Part shown: in pieces, positions 22,832-32,800 of the stretch
Numbering within the stretch: the first letter of the stretch is position 1
How the letters are laid out: the number at the start of each line of letters is the position of its first letter
NCBI RefSeq assembly: GCF_032854445.1
Contig: NC_088298.1
Span: 11,831,504 to 11,895,503, forward strand
DNA length: 64,000 nt
From: Liolophura sinensis
Lineage: Eukaryota; Mollusca; Polyplacophora; Chitonida; Chitonidae
Reading direction: 5' to 3'
The notes under the pieces: generated by a model
Databases searched by the model: none
What the model saw: the letters and a program-made list of their open reading frames with translations, nothing else
What the model was told of the DNA's origin: nothing
Made by a program: the position numbers and the translations under genes

Positions 22832-22905
22832 AGTGGAGTCTGTATAAAATACCGGTGCTGGATGGAAAAACAGTAAGTCCTCCCGGAGGACATCACCTCA
22901 TCAAC

Positions 22906-23640
22906 ATGTTTTACGTTACACTGCCCAGTAACAGCTCGCGCGACCACTTCCCGAGCAATACATTTACGCATTTCACCATCCAACTACCACAGGCCATGTA
23001 TTTGACTGGTGACTGGGAATTTGGGTTGGTAGAAATACAGTACCCCTGTACCTGGTTCAACGTGCGGCAAGACGAAATGTGGTATGTCTTAGACTAAAAA
23101 GAGAACCCGCTCCGCGCTACGGATAAGTTAACATTGCCAGCAGGCTATTACCATTCACCCAAGGCCCTCCCCAAGCGACACACACATTCCTTTTCTCAAG
23201 GCTCACGACGTTGATTTGACTTTTAATATCAATGATGTGCAGGGGAAATACAGCCTGCGGTTTCATAAACAACTGGGGCTCATTTTCAGTCCACGTCTAA
23301 AGCAGGTCATGAATTTTCCGTACGATTGGATCATGGGGCCGGCGGATCTGCTGCATGTCGGTGCCGAGGATTTAGATGGCATCACACCCACGCTGTACGT
23401 GTACACGGACATTGTCGAACCGCGTGTGGTGGAAGACACGCTGACGCCGCTGCTGCGGATTGTTTCCACGACAGGGAAGTACAAGCAGCACATCTGCAAG
23501 ACCTTCCAACACGTGTAATGCGTCCTTGTACGGTGCAAGCATTTCTCGACGGTGGAAATTGATATTAGTGTCGCCACGGGCCAACCCGTCCCATTTATAC
23601 GCGTTAAAATGCTACTGACATTTCACTTTCGACAGGGGTG
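22906..23640 (+). pseudogene. Capsid-type element protein, copy A
   Basis: Starts MFYVTLPSNSSRDHFPSNTF and continues TGDWEFGLVEIQYP, a start shared by virion-type proteins of invertebrate Maverick-like elements. A TAA at 23,095 ends the first segment. The relic resumes in another frame (AGYYHSPKALPKRH), then as an open stretch from 23,216 (LTFNINDVQGKYSLRF, LYVYTDIVEPRVV), and ends after VEIDISVATGQPVPF. A penton- or minor-capsid-like role is an inference from position and family memory. Confidence 0.55.
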
Positions 23641-23881
23641 CGCATTACCTTTGCAATGAACGTCGTAGACGACCCCAACATGTGCGGATCCTATATCGAC
23701 TATTACACCAAGCAAGTCGGTGGAGGTGGGTTACCTGTGTTTCAGGGGTGTGGTTGTACAGCGCGGTCACGGCTTGCTTGACAGTTTTATCAAAATGGCG
23801 CAGCCCTTGTTAAAGCCAGGTGTTAAAGCGTTGGGTAAAAGTGCGCTATGTGTCGAACTGAAAGTCATGGGCGGCGTGTGA
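23641..23881 (+). pseudogene. Small minor-capsid-like relic, copy A
   Basis: A short open piece reads QRGHGLLDSFIKMAQPLLKP followed by GVKALGKSAL, an amphipathic helix type that recalls small virion proteins encoded next to capsid genes in these elements. It has no intact start. A basic tail (AQHRMLGKLKWVRETSIKRR; 23,944-24,183) follows in another frame and may be part of the same gene. Confidence 0.35.
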
Positions 23882-24106
23882 GACGAGAGAGTGCCGGTGT
23901 GAGCCAGGCCTAGAAAAGACGCGCTCTGGAGAGGGGAAAACAGGTGGTGGTCAAAGCCGGTCGCTACGCCCAGCACAGGATGCTGGGCAAGCTGAAGTGG
24001 GTGAGAGAGACGTCTATTAAACGGAGGGTCCAACGCACCGCTCCCACTCGACACCTGCACGCAGGACCAAAAAGACGCGCCACCCCCACTGGTCCTCGCC
24101 TGGCCG

Positions 24107-25240
24107 TTGGGCACAGAAGACGTACGCTCCCCCGTCAACTTCGACTCACCAAACCCCGCTCCGTACCAGATATTTTTCGCTAACGCCCTGGCTCTTCCCC
24201 ACGCCAAGTTTTGCCCTTCGGTCAGTAGTGACTTTGATTTGTGGACCCTCTGCCGACACCAGCGTAGGAGAAGGTCGCTGGGATGCCACCAGTCCCATCG
24301 CCAGCCTGAGCGACTCGGGGCCTGTGGAATTTCTCATCGGACGGTGACACCTACTTGGACTTGGCCAACACCATGTTTTACGTAAAGGCAAAAAGCCTCG
24401 ACGGGGGAGGGAGGGGTTTTAGAGGCTGGCAAAAGTGTAGGTCCGACTAACCTGTGGTTGCATTCCCTGTGGGAACAGGTCGACGTCTCCCTGAACGACA
24501 AAGTCATCACCAATTCCACCAACATGTACCCGTACCGTGCCTACTTGGAGGCGTTGTTGTCTTAAGGCGCAGAGGCTAAGAACACCCAGCTGTCCTCCGC
24601 CTTGTGGTACACGGACACACCAGATATGTTTGACAGGACAGACGTGGGATTTTACAAACGGCTGCAGCTCATGGCCCAAAGTCGATCGGTTGACATGCTG
24701 GGACGCCTGCTGTGCGACATGTTCCTGCAACGGCGTCACCTGCTAAACAAGGTGGCGTCCGCATCCGACTCACCCCGTCCAAGAACGCGTTTACGTTGAT
24801 GTCCGGTGTGAGGGTCCCGACTACAAGACCCGCTTGTCGATCTTTGTGCGTAAAGTCAAAGTCACCAGCAGCGTTCAACTGGGGAATTTGAAAGTGTTGG
24901 CCAAAACACCTGCCAAATACCCTATCCGTCACGAGCTTTGAGGCCCGTAATATCGTCGGAACTTACATGAACCTCTTTACCAACACAGGGAAAGTGTTTC
25001 ACGACGGGGGGAACTCGATCCTTCGCATCGCGTTCACCAAAGGTAACACGCTGCTTTGTTTCGATTTGACCCCCAAACTCCACCACGATCACCAACCTGA
25101 ACTTGGTCCAGAAAGGTGAATTGCGTCTGGAGATGCGGTTTGCCAGACCATTAACGTGGTGTGCTACGCCGATTTCAACAGCATCATAGAAACAGACAAA
25201 AGCCGAAACTTGCTCTGTGACTTTGCGAGTTGAAATAACA
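24107..25240 (+). pseudogene. F54H12.2-like capsid-type protein, copy A
   Basis: Fragments match the family annotated in many invertebrates as 'F54H12.2-like', which I associate with Maverick-like elements. Readable pieces are SSDFDLWTL near 24,230, DTYLDLANTMFYVKAK near 24,350, TDTPDMFDRTDVGFYKRLQL near 24,612, and later segments to about 25,240 in changing frames. A TAA at 24,563-24,565 replaces a tyrosine codon that B keeps. A capsid-type role is inferred. Confidence 0.6.
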
Positions 25241-25244
25241 AAAC

Positions 25245-25475
25245 ATGGTCACGGTGCAATTGCGACGTATGCTACAGGCGGGCGTGTTCACCCGCGCCGC
25301 GCTCGGAGATGTCTACGCTGGAGACCACCTCCCTCACCAAGTGACCAACCGTCTCGTGGCTCACACTGGCACTGCTAGGCAGGAGTCTAGGGGGTTGGGT
25401 TGGACCGGATTGGAAGTGGCTCGCTGGGGATCTTCCACTTTTTTCTTGTTCGACTCATCCGTCTATAGAAAATAG
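25245..25475 (+). pseudogene. Truncated protease-like ORF, copy A
   Basis: A 76-codon ORF directly after the capsid-type relic. The run GDVYAGDHLPHQV, then a tryptophan-rich stretch and TFFLFDSS, is reminiscent of the N-terminal half of an adenain-type cysteine protease, the virion-maturation enzyme of Mavericks. No catalytic cysteine or clear histidine is seen. The ORF stops where TATAG-type satellite starts, so the C-terminal half is gone. Confidence 0.4.
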
Positions 25476-26330
25476 CATAGTATAACTTTAGTAGAGGATA
25501 GTATAATATAGTACAGTATAACTATAGTAGAGTTAAACTATAGCATCGTAGAGTATAATTATAGTAGAATATAACTATAATATTGTATAGATATAATATA
25601 GTAAAACGGTGGCTGGATGTAAAAGGTCTGGGGCGTGTGATGTCGCAAGACCCCGCACACGGTGTCAGCCTGCGTCCGTGAGCCTTGCCGAGGACGTCAT
25701 AGATTTTGTTTGTCTAAGAGGCCAGGCGGGAGCTTTGCCAGATTCCCTGTCAGGGTAAGACCCCGATATCTGAGGGAGGATATCAACAGACGGATATCCA
25801 GAGCGTTTATGGCAGCTTATAACAGAAGTGACAGCTATTAACATAGCTATACATCTATATATCTATCCATTCTTGCTATAAGGGGGCTACATATATATGT
25901 CATTGGAAATACAAGGTCTACGGGACCAATATTACGGCATGTGAGCGGATATCCAGAGCGTATATGACGGCTTATAATATGTACTGTTGAACAATGCAGA
26001 AGAGACAGCTATCAATATTGCTATATATCTACATATCTATTAAACCACATAATAAGGTGGCTACACATCTATTCCCCCCCACCCCCCCCACCCCCCACCC
26101 CCAACATAAGTAGTGCACATTTAACTGGAAATACGAGGTCTGTGGGACTATTACGGCATGTGAGCGGCTTATGATAATACTTATTATATATAATACGAGG
26201 TCTACGGGACCATTATTACTCGCTTTGCTTAGTATAGTATAGTATAGTATAGTACAGTATAACTGTAGTAGAATATAACTATAGTACAGTACAGTATAGT
26301 ATAGTATAGTATACTTATAGTAGACTCACA
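25476..26330 (+). repeat. TATAG-type satellite and short tandem repeats, copy A
   Basis: Runs of 'tagtatagtatag' and 'ataactatagtagag' occur at 25,480-25,610 and 26,228-26,320. Between them are partly repeated units containing 'gatatccagagcg' (25,793 and 25,950) and 'aggtctacgggacca' (25,914 and 26,197). A C-rich run at 26,075-26,102 could form a G-quadruplex on the minus strand. No gene. Confidence 0.8.
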
Positions 26331-28130
26331 TTCCGTTTAACACATGTGGGCTTAGATTAACCATACAGCACCAAAGGCTGTTCCCCGTCTATAGCCGTGT
26401 CAACAACCGGCACAGAGTTATTTCCCCGTGAAATTCTCTCTTACAACTGGTATTGCTTATTTTGATGTACGAAATACGGCATCGTATGATAAATACATCA
26501 GTTTTAGTCGACGGCCTTCAGGTTTGGCGTTATATTGTACAAAAACCAAAAAACATTACATGAGTTCTGCAAGAACACCTAGGCTACCTGTAAAGCTGAA
26601 AATGATACAAATCCAACAAATACACTATCCCTAACATTGATTTGACAACAGATATTCCTATGTAATATATATTTTTTTGCGGGACGAATTTCTTCACCTA
26701 CCCTGTTTGTTACCAGGGAAATCATGTGGTCTCTATCTTCTAGAGCTGATTGTCTCATAGAATAGCTTGTCATATCATACAATTATCTGTTTGTATCAGC
26801 AGACATACATTTTCATGTATGTGTAGAAGCGAATAGCTTTGGGCGATGACGTGGCGAGCATGATGGCAAGTGGGCTTAGATTAGCCATACAGCGCCATCT
26901 GTGATGTCTCAATATTATAATATTCAATTTTATATTAATCCGTTTAAACAGGTGGGCTTAGATTAGCAATACAGGGTCAAAGGCTGTTCTCCGTCTATAG
27001 CCGTGCCAGAGAATATGACCACAGAAATGTATTAGGGAACATTTATCTAAAAAATAAGCTTATAACTTGGAAGCACTCACGGTTATGTAACATTCACCGT
27101 GCCACTGCCCAGTGCAACCAGGGAAATCAAGTGGTCTCCAGCTTCTGGATTGTCTGATAGAATAGCTCATCACGTCACACAATTATCTGTTGGTATCGGG
27201 AGTCATACATTTTCATGTATGCTCCGGCCGTACGTGGGGAGGTTTTGCAACAACCTGCGGGTGGTCGTGGGCTTCCTCCAGGTGCTGCTCGGTTTCCCTC
27301 CACCATAATGCTGGCCGCCGTCGTATAAGTGAAATATTCTTGTGTACGGCGTAAAACACCAATCAAATAAATAAATAAATACATTTTCATGTATGTGCAG
27401 AAGTGAATAGCTTTGGGCGATAACCTAACGAGCATGATGGCAAGAAGGCTTAGATAAGCCATACAGCCCTATCAGTGATGTCCCAATAATAATTTTTTTA
27501 TTCAGTTTTACATAAATTCGTTTAAACGGGGTTCCCCGTCTATATAGCTGTGTCAACAAGCGGCCCAGTGTTATTCCCCACTGAAATTCTCTCTACGAAA
27601 TACGGCATATGTTTATATTGCATGATCGTATAATACATATGTCAGTTTTAGTCGACGGCCTTCAAATCTAGCGTTATGTTGTTCAAAAAACATCGCATGA
27701 GTTCTGTAAAAACACCTAGCTGAAAATTACACAAATCCAACGAGCACACTATCGCTGACATCGATTTGACAACATGCATTTTCCTGTGTAACATTCTGCT
27801 GGACGAATTTCTTCCTGTGGTCTCTAGCGTCTGGATTGTCTTATAGAATAGCTTATAATTTCACATAATTATCTGTTGGTATCGGCAGTTATACCTTTTA
27901 ATGTATGTGCAGAAGTGAATAGCGGCGGGTGATTACCTAGCAAGCATTATGGCAAGTGGGCATAGATTAGCCCTACATCGCCATCTATGATGTCCAATAA
28001 TAATTATTTTATTCAGTTTTACAAACACCAAATCCAGAGAATATGGCCACAGAAAAAAGTTAGGCAACATATAGGTAACAAAATAAGCTTATAAGTTTTA
28101 AAGCATACGGTTATGTAACACTCGCTGTGT
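26331..28130 (+). repeat. Array of diverged units with 'gtgggcttagatta'
   Basis: At least four diverged units share 'gtgggcttagattagccata' (near 26,346, 26,870, 26,952, 27,957), 'ccccgtctata', 'cgacggccttca' and 'tgttggtatcgg'. Unit lengths vary from about 80 to 600 bp. A SINE has inserted at 27,222. No protein-coding relic, in particular no polymerase, could be recognised on either strand. Confidence 0.65.
27222..27380 (+). repeat. SINE insertion with target-site duplication
   Basis: Body from 'ctccggccgtacgtgggg' to 'gtaaaacaccaatcaaat', then an (AAAT)n tail. It is flanked by identical 15-bp duplications 'acattttcatgtatg' at 27,207-27,221 and 27,381-27,395. It lacks the tRNA-like head seen at 4,298, so it is 5'-truncated. 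Confidence 0.85.
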
Positions 28131-28181
28131 CACTTCAAAAGTAGTTCACCAGTAAATTTCAAGTACTGAAAATTGGACCAT

Positions 28182-28640
28182 TTATAGTACGAAATACGGC
28201 ATAATCGTGCTGCATGATCGTGTCGCGTAGTCGAGTTGTTCAAACTGTTCGGCTTTTACCAACAGTGTGTGGGTGGGTGTGTGACTTACCTTTCCGTGTT
28301 CAGCACGTCGATGCACTTGCATATTCCATAACCGGTAAAAGGTCTTGTCACACCCCTCGCATTTCCACGCCGGGAAAACCGAATGGCAAACGTCCTTCAC
28401 GTAGACTGGGACCTCTCCCGCTAGCCGTGCTCTGTCTGCTCATGCCTGAACCAATTGTCCAGCCGGGAAAACCGCCTGGCGCACGTCCAACAAGAAAACT
28501 CATCTCCTCCTCCTCCTCCTCTTCCTCCTCATTCACGTCCTCCTCCTCCTCCTCGTCCCCCTCCTCCGTAAGTCATGATGGCAGCGTAGCGTCTTTTTGG
28601 GGTAACGTGGTCTGGCGTTGGCTAGGCAGGTAGGATAGCC
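28182..28640 (-). pseudogene. C2H2 zinc-finger relic near the right TIR
   Basis: On the minus strand, CEGCDKTFYRLWNMQVHRRAEH has the C-x2-C-x12-H-x4-H spacing of a classical zinc finger. A GTAAGT donor follows directly after the HGK codons (cut after 28,291). About 90 bases upstream a diverged repeat of the same segment (DVRQAVFPAG against DVCHSVFPAW) appears, with a stop between them. Further upstream is an acidic run coded by repeated GAG triplets. It lies inside the Maverick relic, pointing away from the right TIR. Role unknown. Confidence 0.5.
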
Positions 28641-28689
28641 GAAGTAGCTTCACTCTCTTCACACACCTTCTTTTTATCCCGTCAACGCG

Positions 28690-29035
28690 GACGTCAACAA
28701 TATTCAGGCGCCTAAGCCACGCGGTCACCCATGGGTCAGTTTTGGCTCGAAATGGAGCTCACCCATGGGTCAGTTTTGGCGCGAAATGGAACTGAAGGAG
28801 CTGCTCTCGCGCGTGACATCATGCGTGGCGTCACGCGCCTCTCTTGCACGTGATGTCACGCCTGCTGCAGGAGCTGAAAGAGCTGCGCTCATTGGTCCAA
28901 TGGAGTGCCTCGCGCGTAGTGTGACGTTACGCGCACGCGCCTCTCTCATGGGAGCGCGGAGTCAACGACACACCCTCAACCCCTCCTGCCGGACCCCTCC
29001 TCCCCAATACTAGACGATCGGCCCCTTTCTCTGCT
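28690..29035 (-). repeat. Second, inner copy of TIR sequence at the right end
   Basis: Repeats the same motif series directly before the right TIR: 'cacccatgggtcagttttgg' twice, 'ttttggcgcgaaa' (28,774-28,786, a consensus E2F site), and an end 'gacgatcggcccctttctc' that resembles a TIR tip. The right end therefore carries one and a half to two TIR units, from internal duplication or a nested second element. Confidence 0.6.
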
Positions 29036-29039
29036 AGCC

Positions 29040-29592
29040 GTGGCGGCTGCTGCTGCTGCTGCTGGCGAGGTGGCTAGCGGTCGGTGCGAGGCCTAGTCTG
29101 GTGTCGTCCCTGTGTTTGTGTATTGTAAGTGAACCTATCCCAGACAGCGGAAATATATTATCCACTGTACAAGCATTTGTCAACAAAATTCAGGCGCCAA
29201 GACCGACCGCGTGATCAGACATGGGTCAGTTTGGGCGCCATAAAGCTGAAAGAGCTGCTCAACCCCAAAATACCAAGACCACGTGGCTGCTCATTGGTCC
29301 GGCACCCATTATCAGGCCAAGACGGCGTGGTCACCTATGGGTCCCTTTGCGCGCCAAGGAGCTCCTCTCGGGCATGACATCATGTGTGACGTCACGCGCC
29401 TCATTGGTCAGTTTTGGCGCAAAAGAGAAGTTCTGGCGCGGAATGGAGCTCACCCATTTGTCGGATTTGGCGTGAAATGAAGCTGAAGGAGCTGCTCTCG
29501 CGCATGACGTTGCGGGTGTTGCTTATTGGTCCGTTGGCGCGTCCCCAATCCCTCGTCATAAATGAGACACGTTCGGCCCCCTTTATACTACT
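29040..29592 (-). repeat. Right TIR of the Maverick relic, copy A
   Basis: Inverted counterpart of the left TIR. It contains 'gaacctatcccagacagcg', 'ttttggcgcaaaa' (29,412-29,424), TGACGTCA (29,387-29,394) and inverted CCAAT boxes. Reading inward from the end, the minus strand starts 'agtagtataaaggggg', a TATA-like box a few bases from the terminus. Confidence 0.78.
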
Positions 29593-29702
29593 ATTGACAG
29601 TACAATTTTGCAGAAATTAACATGTAGCTTGGGACCCTCCAGACGGAGGCCCATAGTTGCAAATAGAAAGTTAGATTTTCAGACGTCCAGGATAGTATAC
29701 AA

Positions 29703-29862
29703 TAAAAGATAACACTATAAACTGTTCTACTGGACAATGAAAATCATTATATCATATTATATTGTTTAACACTTTAATCTGTTGAAGGCGATAGGTTGTC
29801 GTCGCAACGTCAGTAAATAATATACATTGTCCAGTAGAACAGTTTTATAGTGTTATCTTTTA
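29703..29862. mobile_element. Hairpin MITE-like element
   Basis: Two arms of about 37 bp, beginning 'taaaagataacactataaac' (29,703) and ending with its complement 'agttttatagtgttatctttta' in two parts (29,825-29,862), are nearly perfect inverted repeats around an 85-bp AT-rich centre. No ORF. It lies between the right TIR of the Maverick and the LINE relic. Confidence 0.7.
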
Positions 29863-29869
29863 TAGCACA

Positions 29870-32800
29870 GTGGCAAAGTTAAGCAGATATGAAGACAGGG
29901 AACAAGTGCGACAACAAGCCAGGGAGAGATAATTTGAAACAAAAATACAGAATAAATAAACAGTACCCAGTGGAGATCGTGAAGAGGAGGAGATCGTTGT
30001 TTCCCATCATGAGACGGCTAAGCAGGAGGGGCACATGGCCCGCCTCGTGATAGACAAGCTGTACATAAACAACAAACTGTACGATACAGGACAGCCCGTA
30101 GGCACGTCCCAGTCACCTAACATGTACACCTTTCGCCCGGCTTTGCCGGTGTTTGATTTCCTCCAATCACTGATCATTCCGCCCTAATCAGCCCAACACC
30201 GGAGTATGATCACCCGGCAGCCTGCCGGTCAGCCAGGGCTTTCCTCTGTGAAACAGTTGCTGGTTCAGTGTACGTTCGCACAGCCCGAGCCTATCATCCA
30301 ACAAGTCCCTGTTCCCCATCTCGAGACGCAGTCAGAACGTACCTGTGCTATCCACCTGTCTGACGGAGGAGAGAATTCTCCGATGGAGCATCCAGAAGTG
30401 CCTATGGATCCGGACAACAGTGATGAATACTACTAACGGTGCGAGGGTGATACCGATTCAGACGTTCTCGAAGCAGATCTCTTTAATATCTGTGCGTAAA
30501 ATGTTTGTGGCTTGAAGTCAAATCTGTTATCACCTAGAGGTGCTCTTCAGTAAGTATGATATGCTATGTCTCTAGGAAACGAAACTGAAGAAAACGGATG
30601 TAACTGAGGTTGACGGCTTTGGATGATGGTCAAAATATTCCCAACGTAAAGATAAAACTGCAATTATTTCAGTTGCAATCGATAAAAAAGTTTATGAAGT
30701 ACTTTAAACAAATAGTGAATGACAACCCTTATGTGTTATGGATCCACGGATGAGGTGATCTCTTTGGTCGCGATATTTTGTTTGGGTCTGTATACATTCC
30801 TTCAGAATCAGTAACTAAGTATGTTGACCAAAACTGTTTCAGCGATATGAAAAACGACATTTTACGTACATCTGCAAATTTCTCACATTTATGTTTAATG
30901 GGTGATTTTAACTCTTATGCTACTCCTAGATTACATACTTACCGATGAAATATTAACTGACTTTTTCCGAATTTGATAATGATGTTGCTAAATTTATCTT
31001 AATACCTCAGGTTTTAAGGAGAGCCATTACTCCGGAATTCAAAGGAGAGCGGAAAAGTGAATAACTTGGGTTATACGTTTTTAGACTTGTGTCGAACCAC
31101 ACATATGTTTATTATAAATGGAAGGATAGGTAATGATGCTGGAATAAGCCAAAACACTTCTAAAAGAGTCAGTCTAATAGATTAAGTCGTTGTCAGCTGG
31201 TATCTATTTAGGATTTTAGAAAACTTCGCAGTTCTGGAATTTAATGAGCTTATCTCCGACCACTGTCCTATAGCTTTGTCAATAAATGTATACCAAAATG
31301 TATACAAAATGGCTGAACCCAATCCAACTGCTGACGTCAAACTGGAAATAAGGCGATGGGTTCCATCTCTGTTCGCTGAATTCGAATTAAATTTTGATTC
31401 TCAGAAATTAAAAAATGTCCATGACATGCTATCAAATTTAACACATGAAATTACAGCCGTCGAGTCGGATTGCATAATGCAAATCGATGACGCAGTAAAG
31501 GTAATAGCAGAATGTTTTCTTGAATGTGCTGTAAAAACTTTCGGTCACAGTAATTATTACAATAAGAAAGATCAACCTCCCAGTAGACAATGGTTTAATG
31601 CGAAATTTAAAGCAAAGAGAAGGGACCTCATGTACATGGGGAAGATAAGAAAAAACTAAAAGCTTGCAGTAAGGATTATAAAAGAATCTTAAAGTAGAGT
31701 TCTGACACAAATTTAGAAAACATTATATTCAAATTACGGAAGTTAGAAAAATCTTCCCCACGAGAGTATTGGGAAATAATAAATGGTTTAGATAAAAAGG
31801 GCATTTCTGACGAAATAGATATAAATAAACCATGCATATTTTAAAAATGTAAATCAATTAGATAATAATGATGCGAAACAAAATAATCCTACGGAAAACT
31901 ACCTCTTCATACCCATTGATGACAATGAAATGCCGATTGAAAGGAAAGAAATAGAGAGTGCTATAATTCAGTTAAAAAATAACAAAGCATCTGGTTATGA
32001 CAAAATAATACATGAATATATTACTTGCACAAAAACATTATGCTTCCTATATACTATAAGCCTTTTGATATATTGTTTTTGATACTGGATGGATGCCAGA
32101 AAACTGGGTGGTTGAAATGATACATCCTATTTATAAAAAATAAGGGAACATTAGACGATCCTGCGAACTACAAACCGATAACTATATTAAGCTGATTTGG
32201 AAAGCTCTTTACTGCTGTTATAAATAATAGATTAAATGATTATTGTGAGAAATATGGCAAACATAATGAGAGTCAGACCGGGTTTAGGGAAGGTTATTCT
32301 GTTATTGATAATATTTTTGTTCTACATCATCTTACAGATTGCATTATGTTTTGCCTTGGCAAGCTCTGTTGTACATTTGTAGATTTCTCCAAAGCATTTG
32401 ACACGGTGTAGAGTGGAGGGCTGTGGTATAAACTTGTTTCAGAAGGGATTGATAGAAAATGTTTAAAACGTATAAAAAACATGTATAAATCAACAAAGTC
32501 TTGGGAAAAAGTCACTTTTTCCCATGTGAAGTTGGTGTGAGGCAAGGTAAAAATCTCTCACCCCTTCGTTTTGCCTTTTAGTTAAATGATCTTGAATCAT
32601 TTCTGTTTCAGAATAATATCTCTGGAATTAGATCCTTAACCGATAAAATGGATATCATTTTGGGTATTTTATACGTATCCTGTTATTATTGTTGTGTGCT
32701 GATGACACAAACGTTCTACCCGAGATGGATAGTGGATTGAAGGATGCCTTGCTGGCTTTTGAAGATTATTGTTATTTATGGGAACTAAATGTAAATCAAG

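Larger units (their letters stand above)
1..25880 (+). repeat. Segmental duplication, copy A
   Basis: Nearly the whole interval recurs in the same orientation from 38,399. Position 1 pairs with 38,399, exon 1 of the sulfotransferase-like gene with 47,659, and the left end of the Maverick relic (19,520) with 57,404. Differences are scattered substitutions and a few indels; the largest is a 656-bp solo LTR present only here. Similarity is last recognisable just after 'cagctat' and 'ctataag' near 25,880. The true left end may lie outside the window. Confidence 0.95.
19520..29592 (+). mobile_element. Decayed Maverick/Polinton-type element, copy A
   Basis: About 10.1 kb bounded by inverted ends: 'agtagtatagaaggggccga' on the left and the complement of 'ggccccctttatactact' on the right. 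Mavericks typically start with AG and end with TC, which fits. Plus-strand relics in order are integrase, packaging-type ATPase, small basic protein, unknown protein, capsid-type proteins and a protease-like fragment. Every long gene is frame-broken. The 25.5-28.2 kb part, where a protein-primed polymerase might be expected, holds only satellites, repeats and a SINE. A clean 6-bp target-site duplication is not visible ('actgaa' against 'attgac'). Confidence 0.8.

Noticed and set aside
28214-28633. A 139-codon plus-strand ORF with a long serine run
   Set aside because: The serine run is the translation of a TCC microsatellite; the zinc-finger motif is on the other strand.
19514-29598. A 6-bp target-site duplication around the Maverick relic
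   Set aside because: The flanks 'actgaa' and 'attgac' do not match well enough. Either the ends are off by a few bases or the duplication has decayed.
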